A stretch of 29,177 bases of DNA, from the NCBI GenBank assembly GCA_035647855.1, contig DASRMP010000001.1, positions 1 through 29,177 on the forward strand, read 5' to 3'. A program made the position numbers and the translations under genes. Source of the stretch: JAAZBW01 sp035647855. Lineage in GTDB: Bacteria > Actinomycetota > Actinomycetes > Actinomycetales > Actinomycetaceae. This document shows, piece after piece, positions 22,251-29,177 of this stretch. The notes beneath the pieces are model-generated. The model did no database searches, had not been told where the DNA came from, and was given only the letters and a program-made list of their open reading frames with translations. Each line of letters starts with the position of its first letter. Position 1 is the first letter of the stretch.

Positions 22251-23648
22251 GTGACGTTCGAGTGGTGGTCAATCATCCCTTTCGTGATCATGCTGGCGGG
22301 CATCGCGGTCTTTCCGCTCGTTCCCGCAACCCAGCACCTCTGGGAACGCCGTGGACTGCAACTCGCGTTCGCCCTGATCCTCGGCGTGCCGGTGGCGCTG
22401 TGGCTGTGGCTGGGCGGTGAACAGGGCTTCGTCGTCGAGAAGCTCTGGGAGTACGTGCAGTTCATCCTCTTGCTGTTCGCGCTCTTCGTCGTCTCGGGCG
22501 GCATCTTCCTGAAGGGCGACATCGAGGCAACACCGAGGAACAACACGATCTTCCTCGCCGTCGGAGGAACACTCGCCTCCTTCATCGGCACCACGGGTGC
22601 CGCCATGCTGTTCATCCGGCCGGTGCTGAATACGAACAAGTCACGCACCAACCGTATCCACACGGTGGTGTTCCTGATTTTCATCGTCGCGAACTGCGGC
22701 GGGCTCCTCACCCCGCTCGGAGATCCGCCCCTGTTCATGGGCTTCCTCTCCGGCGTTCCGTTCACCTGGACGTTCGGGCTCTGGCCGATGTGGCTTTTCG
22801 TGAACGTCCTGCTGCTGCTGACCTACTACGCGCTCGACATGCGCCTCTATCGCGGCGAGATGCCGAGCGCCATCGTCAGGGAACGCACCATGGTTGAGCC
22901 GCTCTCGGTCCGCGGCGGGCTCAACCTCCTGTTCCTCGCCATGATCGTGGCGGCGGTCGCCACGGCGCCGTCGATCGACCTGCACGCCATGGAGGAGGGG
23001 ACGGCCACGTTCGGCCAGATGATCCCGGCCCGCGAGATCATCATGCTGACTGCGGCCGCCCTCTCGTTCGGGCTCACCTCGCGGGACATCCGGTACGGCG
23101 ACAACGAGTTCGAGTGGGGGCCGATCGCAGAGGTGGCGGCCCTGTTCATCGGGATTTTCCTGACGATGATGCCCGCACTGCGCTACCTCGCGCAGATCGC
23201 TCCCAGTCTTCCGCTCAACGCGCCGACCTTCTTCGCGTTCTCCGGGACGCTGTCCTCGATTCTCGACAACACCCCCACCTACCTGACGTTCTTCGAGATG
23301 GCGCGCGAACTGCCGGGCGAGCCGCGCGTCGCGGACGTGCCCGAGGCCTACCTCGTGGCGATCAGCCTGGGCTCCGTGTTCTGCGGCGCGGTCACGTACA
23401 TCGGCAACGGCCCGAACTTCATGGTGAAGTCGGTGGCGGACTCGCGCGGTGTGGCGATGCCGTCCTTCGGCGGGTATGTCGGGTGGGCGATCCGCTACCT
23501 GGTCCCGATCCTGATCGCGATGGCGTTCATCTTCATCGGTGAGTCCTGGTGGTCCAAGGCAATCGGGATCGCGCTCGCGGTGTTCCTGGTGGCACGCAAT
23601 CTGATCTTCCTCCGGAGGGCCTACGAGTCGTCACCCGTGGGGGTTTGA
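22251..23648 (+). CDS. Sodium:proton antiporter-like ion transporter (CitMHS/NhaD-like)
   Basis: 465-residue membrane protein with about 11-12 helices of the ion transporter superfamily. Characteristic elements are GGTLASFIGTTGAAMLFIRP, then NCGGLLTPLGDPPLFMGFLSG in the first half, and SGTLSSILDNTPTYLTF and TYIGNGPNFMVKSVA in the second half, the inverted-repeat halves each bearing a helix-breaking polar segment. Actinobacterial relatives are usually annotated as sodium:proton antiporters; substrate is inferred, not shown. I chose GTG 22251 because AGGAGG lies 6 nt upstream. The stop codon sits inside a 9-bp hairpin. Confidence 0.85.
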   Translation: MTFEWWSIIPFVIMLAGIAVFPLVPATQHLWERRGLQLAFALILGVPVALWLWLGGEQGFVVEKLWEYVQFILLLFALFVVSGGIFLKGDIEATPRNNTIFLAVGGTLASFIGTTGAAMLFIRPVLNTNKSRTNRIHTVVFLIFIVANCGGLLTPLGDPPLFMGFLSGVPFTWTFGLWPMWLFVNVLLLLTYYALDMRLYRGEMPSAIVRERTMVEPLSVRGGLNLLFLAMIVAAVATAPSIDLHAMEEGTATFGQMIPAREIIMLTAAALSFGLTSRDIRYGDNEFEWGPIAEVAALFIGIFLTMMPALRYLAQIAPSLPLNAPTFFAFSGTLSSILDNTPTYLTFFEMARELPGEPRVADVPEAYLVAISLGSVFCGAVTYIGNGPNFMVKSVADSRGVAMPSFGGYVGWAIRYLVPILIAMAFIFIGESWWSKAIGIALAVFLVARNLIFLRRAYESSPVGV

Positions 23649-23668
23649 CCGCGCCCGCCGGTCAAACC
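23642..23668 (+). terminator. Hairpin at the end of the antiporter gene
   Basis: GGTTTGACC-(9 nt)-GGTCAAACC is a perfect 9-bp stem that contains the TGA stop (23646-23648). No T-run follows. It separates the convergent antiporter and ppx genes. Confidence 0.5.
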
Positions 23669-23679
23669 ATCCGGGCCTC

Positions 23680-23731
23680 CGGTCGCTTCCTCCGGTCGCT
23701 TCATCGCGAACCCCCGGTCATTTCATCGCGA
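23680..23731. repeat. Short direct repeats overlapping the ppx 3' end
   Basis: CGGTCGCTTCATCGCGA (23693-23709) and CGGTCATTTCATCGCGA (23715-23731) are 17-bp direct repeats with two mismatches, 22 bp apart. A shorter copy, CGGTCGCTTCCTC, begins at 23680. The last copy covers the stop and final codons of ppx, so the others look like slippage duplications of the ppx end. Confidence 0.6.
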
Positions 23732-24677
23732 GCGAGAGCGCGACGCCGTCGAGAATATCGTGCTCAGAGGTGACGGCCGTGCCCAGTTCCCGCCCGTCCT
23801 GCCGTACTTCGCGGACCACCCGATCGAGCACCTGCGACCACACCAGCCCGCCCGATCCGATGACATCCACTCGGCCGGGATGAAGATGGCCACGGGTGGC
23901 ACGTTCGGCAGCGGGGACGCTCAGGAACCAGTCGCAGGCCCGCAGGTGGGCGGTGATCTCGAGTTCGACGCCGTCGATCGCATCGCGGTCGTAGGCTTCC
24001 AGGCCAAGCACCTCCGCCGTGATCGAAGTGATCGTCCCCGCGACGCCCACGATGGTTCGTGTCCTGCCGAGTCCCACGGTGCGGTCGGCCTCGTCGAGGT
24101 TGTTTTCCACGTCCGCGCGTGCGGCCGCAATCTCTGCCTCAGTGGGCGGGTCCGAGTGCAGGTGGCGTTCCCGCATCCGAACCGAGCCGACATCGAGCGA
24201 CTGCTGGGCGATCACCTGCCCGCCGGCGCCGAGCACGAGTTCGGTCGAGCCTCCGCCGATGTCCACCACGAGGATCGGCTCGGCGGCTCCGGCCACGCTG
24301 CCTGACGCACCCAGGAAGGACAGCCGTGCCTCCTCCTCGCCCGAGAGGACTTCCGGGGAGACCCCGGTCCGGTCTCGAACCCCGGCAAGGAACTCCTCGC
24401 GGTTGGACGCATCCCGCGTGGCCGATGTGGCCACGACCCGCACACGCTCGACCGCCAGCTTGCGGCACGCCTCGGCGTAATCGTCGATCACGGCGAAGGT
24501 CCGCGCCAAGGCCGCAGGAGCGAGGACCCCGGTGCGGTCCACGCCCTCGCCGAGGCGAGCGATCTCCATCCGCCGGACGACATCTCGGAGCCGTGCTCCC
24601 GCGTCATCCGCGGTGGAGTCGGCGACGAGGAGGCGGATGGAGTTCGTTCCGCAGTCGATGGCAGCTACTCGGGTCAC
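23718..24677 (-). CDS. ppx: Ppx/GppA exopolyphosphatase family protein
   Basis: 319 residues of the ASKHA fold. Phosphate loops are visible: AAIDCGTNSIRLLVAD at the N-terminus, ATSATRDASNR, LSGEEEARLSFLGA with the catalytic Glu region, VVDIGGGSTELVLG, and VGVAGTITSITAEVLGLE. Relatives hydrolyse polyphosphate or pppGpp; the short actinobacterial type (compare Rv1026) has also been reported to act on short-chain polyphosphate. I chose GTG 24677 (VTRVAAIDCGTNS), the usual start in relatives; an in-frame GTG at 24698 adds seven residues. In relatives it directly follows DUF501; here 488 bp with a repeat array intervene. Confidence 0.9.
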   Translation of the reverse strand: MTRVAAIDCGTNSIRLLVADSTADDAGARLRDVVRRMEIARLGEGVDRTGVLAPAALARTFAVIDDYAEACRKLAVERVRVVATSATRDASNREEFLAGVRDRTGVSPEVLSGEEEARLSFLGASGSVAGAAEPILVVDIGGGSTELVLGAGGQVIAQQSLDVGSVRMRERHLHSDPPTEAEIAAARADVENNLDEADRTVGLGRTRTIVGVAGTITSITAEVLGLEAYDRDAIDGVELEITAHLRACDWFLSVPAAERATRGHLHPGRVDVIGSGGLVWSQVLDRVVREVRQDGRELGTAVTSEHDILDGVALSLAMK

Positions 24678-24862
24678 AAGTGCCAACTTTGCCACCACCC
24701 ACCGTCAGAAACGACCCGAACGCCCTGGCACCCCCGGCACTGGGACGCCCGCACCGGGGCTCGACGCCGCGTGCGGGCCTCTTGCCCGTGGCTTTCAGCC
24801 AACCGTCCAGTGAATGCGGCATCCTCAGCCTGGAATGAGCCCCCCGACGGTGAAGAACGGGA
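24678..24862. other. Gene-free stretch upstream of ppx
   Basis: No supported gene, RNA or known motif is seen. The only structure noticed is a distant 7-bp inverted repeat, CCCGCAC with GTGCGGG, near 24750-24780. Together with the repeat array that follows it forms the 488-bp gap between ppx and DUF501. It presumably holds a ppx promoter or leader, but I could not identify one. Confidence 0.5.
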
Positions 24863-25148
24863 CTACTGTAGGCGTTTCGCCCCTGCGGAGCGGTTCCCGC
24901 CCCGTTGAGGGGCAGATTTCGTTTCTCTTGGCCCGTTCGCGGCCCCTTTGAACCGGCGGAATCGTCTACTGTAGGCGTTTGGCTTCTACTGTAGGAGTTA
25001 AATACGTGTCAAACGCCTACACTAGATGCCAAACACCTACAGTTGTCGCCACGCCACCGGTTGAACTGGCTGAAAAGCACCCCCGGACCGCACGAAACCA
25101 GCACCCGCTGCCGAAACTCCTACAGAAGTGACGAAACACCTACGGAAG
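24863..25148. repeat. Symmetric array of eight 16-bp sites (core GTAGGNGTTT)
   Basis: Forward copies start at 24863 (CTACTGTAGGCGTTTC), 24883 (degenerate, CTGCGGAGCGGTTCCC), 24966 (CTACTGTAGGCGTTTG) and 24986 (CTACTGTAGGAGTTAA). Reverse copies, named by their 5' base on the minus strand, are at 25025 (CTAGTGTAGGCGTTTG), 25045 (CAACTGTAGGTGTTTG), 25128 (CTTCTGTAGGAGTTTC) and 25148 (CTTCCGTAGGTGTTTC). Each forward start plus its mirror partner sums to 50011, so the array is symmetric about 25005.5. Copies come in pairs 20 bp apart, and the pair-to-pair distance is 103 bp on both sides. The core around 24995-25012 is AT-rich. No coding sequence is seen inside. The function is unknown. Confidence 0.85.
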
Positions 25149-25165
25149 CAGCTTCCCGCGGAAGC

Positions 25166-25666
25166 TCAGCAGAAGCAGCGGCCGGTTGAGAAGCGTCCCT
25201 CGGCCTCCAACCGCCGGAGGGTCTCGTCCCCGAACGGATTGACTCCCGGACCGACCGCCAGCGCGTGCCCGAGCAACGCGTGCAGGCACTTCACGCGGCT
25301 GGGCATGCCGCCTGCTGAGATGCCCGCGATCTCCGGCACCTCTCCGAGCTGCGCCCGCTCGGCGAGGTAGTCGCGGTGCGCGGCCGCGTAGGCGGACTGC
25401 AGATCACCGTCCTCGGCGAGCCGTTCGTTCATCTCCTCCATAGCGCCGCCCGCCTCGAGCGTGGACGCACCCTTCACGGCAGCGGGCGAGGTCAAGTAGA
25501 AGGTGGTCGGGAAGGGAGTGCCGTCCTCGAGCCGAGGAGCCGTCACAGCGACGAGGGGTCGCCCACAGACGCAACGCGCGCCGATTCCGACGACGCCCCG
25601 CGGTACCCGCCCCAGCTGTTCCTCCAGCGTCGCGCGATCAGCTGCCGAGGGCGCGTCCCACCTCAC
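25166..25666 (-). CDS. DUF501 domain protein
   Basis: 166 residues matching DUF501, a family of unknown function that neighbours ftsB-like and ppx genes in actinobacteria (compare Rv1025). Conserved-looking parts are LGRVPRGVVGIGARCVCGRP, TPFPTTFYLTSP, ISAGGMPSRVKCLHALLGH and NPFGDE. Four cysteines occur (CVC, KCLH and the terminal CFC), which could bind a metal. The GTG start (25666) overlaps the ftsB-like TGA by 4 nt, so the two are translationally coupled. Its stop lies 18 bp from the outermost site of the repeat array. Confidence 0.88.
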   Translation of the reverse strand: MRWDAPSAADRATLEEQLGRVPRGVVGIGARCVCGRPLVAVTAPRLEDGTPFPTTFYLTSPAAVKGASTLEAGGAMEEMNERLAEDGDLQSAYAAAHRDYLAERAQLGEVPEIAGISAGGMPSRVKCLHALLGHALAVGPGVNPFGDETLRRLEAEGRFSTGRCFC

Positions 25667-26379
25667 GGCGCATCCTCAGGTGCAGCTGGGTTCGCCGGAC
25701 CGTCCGGGGCGGGCGCCGAACCGAAGAGCCGGCCCTCGCTCTCGCCGACGTCCGCGGCGGGTTCGGTCGAACCGGCAATCTGAATGGAGTCCCACACCTC
25801 GAAGTACCAGGGGCCCGGCACACGCCCGGGGAGGACGTGCTCGTGTTCGTGTTCGTACTCCGCCTGCGCCTCCTCGCCGATGATGACCTCGGGATCGACC
25901 ACCATGTAGGTCTGCTGACCCGGCATGACGTATCCGAGCCGGTCGCGAGCCTGGACCTGGATGAACGCGGGATCCGACCAGCGGGCGATCTCGCGCTCGA
26001 GTTCGGCGTTGCGGGCCTCGATGGCCACCAACTCCTCGCTGACCCGGCTCTCCATCGCCTGCTGCCGCAGGTAGAAGCGCAGCGTTGGAGCGAGAACAAC
26101 GAACGCCACTGCCAGCACCAGCAACAGAACCAGCGCCCGCCAGGTGATCGAATATGTGCCACCGGAGCCGTTCGAGATCTCGATCCGCGAACGGCCTATG
26201 AACGGGCTGAGGTGTTCCTTGGGACCCCCCGGGCGGGTCGAGCCGCGCGGGCTCATCCGGACAGAGTTGGTTCGCGTCGACGACGCGCGCGATGACGAAC
26301 GCGCCGCGCCCGCCGGCGCGCTCTGACGCACCGCGGGCGCGGCGGGCGCGCGCGGTGCCGGAGGCCGACGGCTGTTCAC
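25663..26379 (-). CDS. FtsB/DivIC-like septum formation initiator
   Basis: 238 residues. A basic, Ala/Pro/Ser-rich cytoplasmic N-terminus (about 1-75) is followed by one membrane helix at 80-98 (RALVLLLVLAVAFVVLAPT), a coiled coil at about 104-133 (RQQAMESRVSEELVAIEARN and on), and the DPAFIQVQARDRLGYVMPGQ motif typical of septum initiators. A variable acidic tail ends in an Ala/Pro stretch. The FtsB/DivIC family joins FtsL and FtsQ at the division site. The gene starts with GTG 26379 and a poor Shine-Dalgarno; ATG 26256 is an alternative giving 197 residues. It is separated from eno by a strong terminator. Confidence 0.88.
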   Translation of the reverse strand: MNSRRPPAPRAPAAPAVRQSAPAGAARSSSRASSTRTNSVRMSPRGSTRPGGPKEHLSPFIGRSRIEISNGSGGTYSITWRALVLLLVLAVAFVVLAPTLRFYLRQQAMESRVSEELVAIEARNAELEREIARWSDPAFIQVQARDRLGYVMPGQQTYMVVDPEVIIGEEAQAEYEHEHEHVLPGRVPGPWYFEVWDSIQIAGSTEPAADVGESEGRLFGSAPAPDGPANPAAPEDAP

Positions 26380-26407
26380 CTAACCATTCTTTCCCGAGCC
26401 GGACGTG

Positions 26408-26443
26408 AAAAGAGGGAGCGGACGACGTATGTCGTCCGCTCCC
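26408..26443 (-). terminator. Intrinsic terminator of eno
   Basis: GGGAGCGGACGAC-GTAT-GTCGTCCGCTCCC is a perfect 13-bp stem with a tetraloop (26414-26443). On the minus strand it is followed by TCTTTTCACG, a usable T-tract. It lies 45 nt past the eno stop and isolates eno from the ftsB-like operon. Confidence 0.9.
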
Positions 26444-26488
26444 CACGGGATTCTCACGTCACAGTCATGAGCCGGAGCAGAGCTCTGA

Positions 26489-27769
26489 TCAGGCCTTGAA
26501 CCGCGGGAACGCCGAGGCTGCAGCGTAGACTGCCGCGTCCTCGAGCTCTTCCTCGATGCGCATGAGCTGGTTGTACTTGGCAACGCGCTCCGAGCGTGCC
26601 GGCGCACCGGTCTTGATCTGGCCGGAGTTGGTCGCCACGGCCAGGTCCGCGATCGTGGTGTCCTCGGTCTCGCCCGAACGGTGCGAGGTCATCGAGGTGT
26701 AGCCATTGCGGTGCGCGGTCTCGACCGCATCGAGGGTCTCGGTGAGCGTGCCGATCTGGTTCACCTTGACGAGCAGCGAGTTGGCGGCGCCGAGGTCGAT
26801 GCCCTTCTGGAGACGCTCGGGGTTGGTGACGAACAGGTCATCGCCCACGATCTGGACACGACCACCGAGCAGGTTGGTCATCTCGACCCAGCCGTCCCAC
26901 TCGTCCTCGGAGAGCGGGTCCTCGATGGAAACGAGCGGGTAGGCGCCGATCAGTTCCTCGTAGTAGCTGATCATCTCGGCAGTGGAGAGGCTGCGGCCCT
27001 CCATCTGGTAGGCACCGTCACGGAAGAACTCGGTGGCCGCCACGTCGAGCGCAAGAGCGATGTCCTCGCCCGGCTTGTATCCGGCCTTCTCGATCGCGGT
27101 CATGATCAGGTCGAGAGCTGCCCGGTTCGACTCGAGGTTGGGGGCGAAGCCGCCCTCATCGCCCAGACCGGTGGCCAGGCCACGCTCCTTGAGCACGGCC
27201 TTCAGGGCGTGGTAGACCTCGGCACCGTAGCGGATGGACTCACGGAAGTTCGGTGCGCCGATCGGTGCGATCATGAACTCTTGGATGTCAACGTTCGAAT
27301 CCGCGTGGGATCCGCCGTTCAGGATGTTCAGCATCGGAACCGGAAGGCGGTGCGCGTTGGGGCCGCCGAGGTAGCGATAGAGCGGCAGGGCGGCGTAGTC
27401 GGCCGAGGCCTTTGCGACCGCGAGCGAGACACCGAGGATGGCGTTCGCGCCTAGCTTCGACTTGTTGGTGGTCCCGTCCAGGTCGAGCATCGCCATGTCG
27501 ATCGCGCGCTGGTCAGAGGACTCCATGCCGAGGATTTCGGGAGCGATTTCGTCAAGGACCGCGTCAACCGCGTCCTGCACGCCCTTGCCGAGGTAACGAG
27601 CCTTGTCGCCATCGCGGCGCTCGTTCGCCTCGAACGCGCCGGTGGATGCGCCGGAAGGAACGGCAGCGCGTGCGATGGTGCCGTCCTCGAGCTGGACTTC
27701 GACCTCGACGGTCGGGTTTCCGCGCGAGTCGAGAATTTCGCGTGCTCCGACAGCTTCGATGCTGGCCAC
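26489..27769 (-). CDS. eno: Enolase (phosphopyruvate hydratase)
   Basis: 426 residues, full length. It converts 2-phosphoglycerate to phosphoenolpyruvate in glycolysis, the same metabolite consumed by AroA in this window. Visible signatures are AREILDSRGNPTVEVEV, AVPSGASTGAFEA, NGGSHADSNVDIQEFMI, LGDEGGFAPN, the Mg2+ ligands in ALDVAATEF, SIEDPLSEDEWDGW and GDDLFVTNP, the catalytic Lys in LLVKVNQIGTLTE, and SHRSGETEDTTIADLAVAT. The start is GTG 27769 with AAGGAG 6 nt upstream. A 118-bp gap with a weak hairpin separates it from the SurA-like gene. Confidence 0.98.
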   Translation of the reverse strand: MASIEAVGAREILDSRGNPTVEVEVQLEDGTIARAAVPSGASTGAFEANERRDGDKARYLGKGVQDAVDAVLDEIAPEILGMESSDQRAIDMAMLDLDGTTNKSKLGANAILGVSLAVAKASADYAALPLYRYLGGPNAHRLPVPMLNILNGGSHADSNVDIQEFMIAPIGAPNFRESIRYGAEVYHALKAVLKERGLATGLGDEGGFAPNLESNRAALDLIMTAIEKAGYKPGEDIALALDVAATEFFRDGAYQMEGRSLSTAEMISYYEELIGAYPLVSIEDPLSEDEWDGWVEMTNLLGGRVQIVGDDLFVTNPERLQKGIDLGAANSLLVKVNQIGTLTETLDAVETAHRNGYTSMTSHRSGETEDTTIADLAVATNSGQIKTGAPARSERVAKYNQLMRIEEELEDAAVYAAASAFPRFKA

Positions 27770-27829
27770 TGGGTCTCCTTAATGAGTCAGAAGTTCTTGC
27801 GTGGCCAGCCTATTGCGCGATCCGGAGCG

Positions 27830-27863
27830 GAAGTGGGGTCTTTTCTCCCAGATTGCCCACTTC
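27830..27863 (-). other. Inverted repeat in the eno leader region
   Basis: GAAGTGGG (27830-27837) and CCCACTTC (27856-27863) form an 8-bp inverted repeat with an 18-nt loop between the SurA-like stop and the eno start. It could be a weak terminator or a leader structure. A TAGGCT box closer to eno is a possible -10. Confidence 0.3.
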
Positions 27864-27887
27864 GCCACCGGCGTAGACCAATAAGCC

Positions 27888-28418
27888 TCAGCCAACGGCT
27901 CCGGCGATCCATGGGTGCAGGAGCGGCTCGAAGAGCACTCCATCAGAGCCCTGAAGTCCGTACCGCGGGTTCACCTCGACGTCTGCCTCCATGATCGCGT
28001 CCTGCATCGCGACCGCGAGCTCGCCGCCGATCTCGGAGGTCTGCATCTCGAAGGTGAAGAGGATGGCGCGGTAGACGTCGATCACGGCCTGTGAGAGATC
28101 CGCCTCCGTGACTTCCGGCTCGCCCATCGAAACCAGGGTCTGGTTGATGAGCTCCACTGCTTGCTGGTCCGAGATGCCCACGTCATAGCTCGCCGCAACT
28201 GGCGTCATGATGCGCTCGAAAGTGAGTGAAGTCACACCGTCGGCGAGCGTCACAGGATTCTGCGGCAAGATCCGGTTCTGGTCCTCCACGAACTCGGTGA
28301 CCTCACGGTCCGTGATCCGTTCACCATTCACGACGGCGGCGGTCCCGGGCGCCTGACAGCCGGCAACCAGGGCGGCGGCTGCCACGAGAGCGGCGAGACG
28401 GAGCGGGCGACGGGACAC
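27888..28418 (-). CDS. SurA N-terminal-like lipoprotein
   Basis: 176 residues with an N-terminal signal (RRPLRLAALVAAAALVAGC) ending in a lipobox, LVAG-C21, so it should be lipid-anchored outside the membrane. The mature part begins AAVVNGERITDREVTEFVED, the pattern seen at the N-terminus of SurA/PrsA foldases, but no PPIase (parvulin) domain follows, so it may be a chaperone-like or purely structural protein. I chose GTG 28418 since AGGAGG lies 6 nt upstream; the ORF extends upstream into the mfd end without homology. It follows mfd by 49 bp and occupies the mfd-eno interval where M. tuberculosis has mazG-like Rv1021 and lpqU. Confidence 0.8.
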   Translation of the reverse strand: MSRRPLRLAALVAAAALVAGCQAPGTAAVVNGERITDREVTEFVEDQNRILPQNPVTLADGVTSLTFERIMTPVAASYDVGISDQQAVELINQTLVSMGEPEVTEADLSQAVIDVYRAILFTFEMQTSEIGGELAVAMQDAIMEADVEVNPRYGLQGSDGVLFEPLLHPWIAGAVG

Positions 28419-28467
28419 GATTCCTCCTCGGTGGGCTCCGGCTATCCTAATGCGCGGCCGAAGGCGC

Positions 28468-29177
28468 CTACGCCGCATCGATCGGCCGGAGTATCGAGAT
28501 GAGTCGCTCCAGCCAAGCGAGCAGCGCCGCGTCCGTGAGTGGGGTGCCGCCCACGCGCGCCGTCGTCGGGAACGGAACGAGCGCGGCGCGGATGGCCGGC
28601 TTGAGAATCGTGCCGGGGTGCAGCCGCTTCAGGCGCATTCCGGCGGACTCGGGCAGCTCCAGTGGCGCCAACCGCACGTATTTGCCCTGCTGGGAGATCT
28701 CGGCGAGACCGGCGCTGCGGGCCTGCTCGCGCACGCGGGCCACGGCGAAGAGACGCTCCACGGGTTCAGGTACCGGCCCGTAGCGGTCGGTGAGCTCGGA
28801 GCGGATGGCCTCGAGTTGGTCGTCGCCGGAGGCTGCCGCGATCTTCGAATAGGCCTCCAGGCGCAGGCGTTCGTGGGCGATGTAGTCGTGCGGGACGTGC
28901 GCGTTGACCGGCAGTTCGATGCGGACGTCGGGGCGCTCCTCGGCGTCGTCGCGGAAGCCGGTGACGGCCTCGGAGACCATCCGGACGTAGAGGTCGAATC
29001 CCACTCCCGCGATGTGACCGGACTGCTCGCCACCGAGCAGGTTGCCCGCACCGCGGATCTCGAGGTCCTTCATGGCCACCTGCATGCCTGCTCCGAGATC
29101 GGTGTGGGCGGCGATCGTGGCGAGCCGGTCGTGCGCGGTCTCGCTCAGATGCACCAGCTCCGTGGGCGGGTGGGCCG
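28468..29177 (-). CDS. mfd: Transcription-repair coupling factor Mfd, C-terminal part (partial)
   Basis: The frame runs off the right edge and ends with the stop at 28468, giving about 236 residues. It begins inside the second helicase lobe (DRLATIAAHTDLGAGMQVAM, then KDLEIRGAGNLLGGEQSGHI and AGVGFDLYVRMV, the TRG region that couples ATPase to translocation) and continues through the C-terminal D7 domain (ELPVNAHVPHDYIAHERLRL, SELTDRYGPVPEPVERLF). Mfd removes RNA polymerase stalled at DNA lesions and recruits UvrA. The first part of the gene is outside the window. Confidence 0.95.
   Translation of the reverse strand, partial: AHPPTELVHLSETAHDRLATIAAHTDLGAGMQVAMKDLEIRGAGNLLGGEQSGHIAGVGFDLYVRMVSEAVTGFRDDAEERPDVRIELPVNAHVPHDYIAHERLRLEAYSKIAAASGDDQLEAIRSELTDRYGPVPEPVERLFAVARVREQARSAGLAEISQQGKYVRLAPLELPESAGMRLKRLHPGTILKPAIRAALVPFPTTARVGGTPLTDAALLAWLERLISILRPIDAA

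Noticed and set aside
24532..24813. Small genes in the ppx upstream region (e.g. a 93-codon frame at 24532-24813)
   Set aside because: These frames largely overlap ppx in other frames, lack ribosome sites and show no recognisable domain.
24863..25148. CRISPR array
   Set aside because: Copies are only about 16 bp, occur in both orientations with spacings of 20 and 103 bp, and there are no cas genes or regular spacers.

Overview
This window is high-GC chromosomal DNA from an actinobacterium. The evidence is GTG starts, a CarD-type RNA polymerase regulator, a mycothiol S-conjugate amidase (mca), a small Rv1081c-like membrane protein beside greA, and two gene neighbourhoods arranged as in Mycobacterium tuberculosis. 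One runs greA / DUF4307 / mca / small membrane protein / hlyIII / short-chain Z-prenyl synthase (compare Rv1080c-Rv1086). The other runs mfd / lipoprotein / eno / ftsB-like / DUF501 / ppx (compare Rv1020-Rv1026). The fused aroK-aroB gene and the compact layout would fit Actinomycetales such as Actinomycetaceae, but the sequence alone does not fix genus. Nearly everything is core housekeeping; no phage, insertion sequence, CRISPR or resistance module is visible.

Layout. 1-2.8 kb: the tail of a DUF222/HNH-type protein, an MFS transporter with a truncated HAD-phosphatase remnant in frame upstream of it, and a CorA-type metal channel. 2.8-7 kb: ispH (isoprenoid synthesis) divergent from xseA-xseB (exonuclease VII), then a PIN-PhoH ATPase whose stop codon overlaps that of xseB. 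7.1-10.8 kb: an overlapping aroA-aroE-aroKB operon covering four steps of the shikimate pathway. 10.8-14.9 kb: prenyl synthase, HlyIII/TrhA, small membrane protein, mca, DUF4307 protein and greA. 14.9-18.9 kb: AI-2E family permease, msrA, carD, a cupin and an FKBP prolyl isomerase, a group that leans towards redox and stress physiology. 19-22.1 kb: a Bax-inhibitor-1/YccA-like membrane protein and a divergent NarL-type two-component system. 22.1-23.6 kb: an unusual class-I-shaped tRNA with a UAA anticodon and an ion:proton antiporter-like protein. 23.7-29.2 kb: ppx, a 488-bp gene-free gap holding a symmetric repeat array, DUF501, ftsB-like, eno, a SurA-like lipoprotein and the 3' part of mfd.

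The most unexplained element is the gap between ppx and DUF501. Eight roughly 16-bp sites (core GTAGGNGTTT; seven clear, one degenerate) are arranged as four forward and four reverse copies in exact mirror symmetry about position 25005.5, in pairs spaced 20 bp apart. Other points of interest are the short-variable-loop tRNA-Leu(UAA)-like gene, a shared CGGACWGTCCG element at the xseA and aroA promoters, and a recurring -10 box placed 6-7 nt before start codons, which suggests leaderless transcripts.
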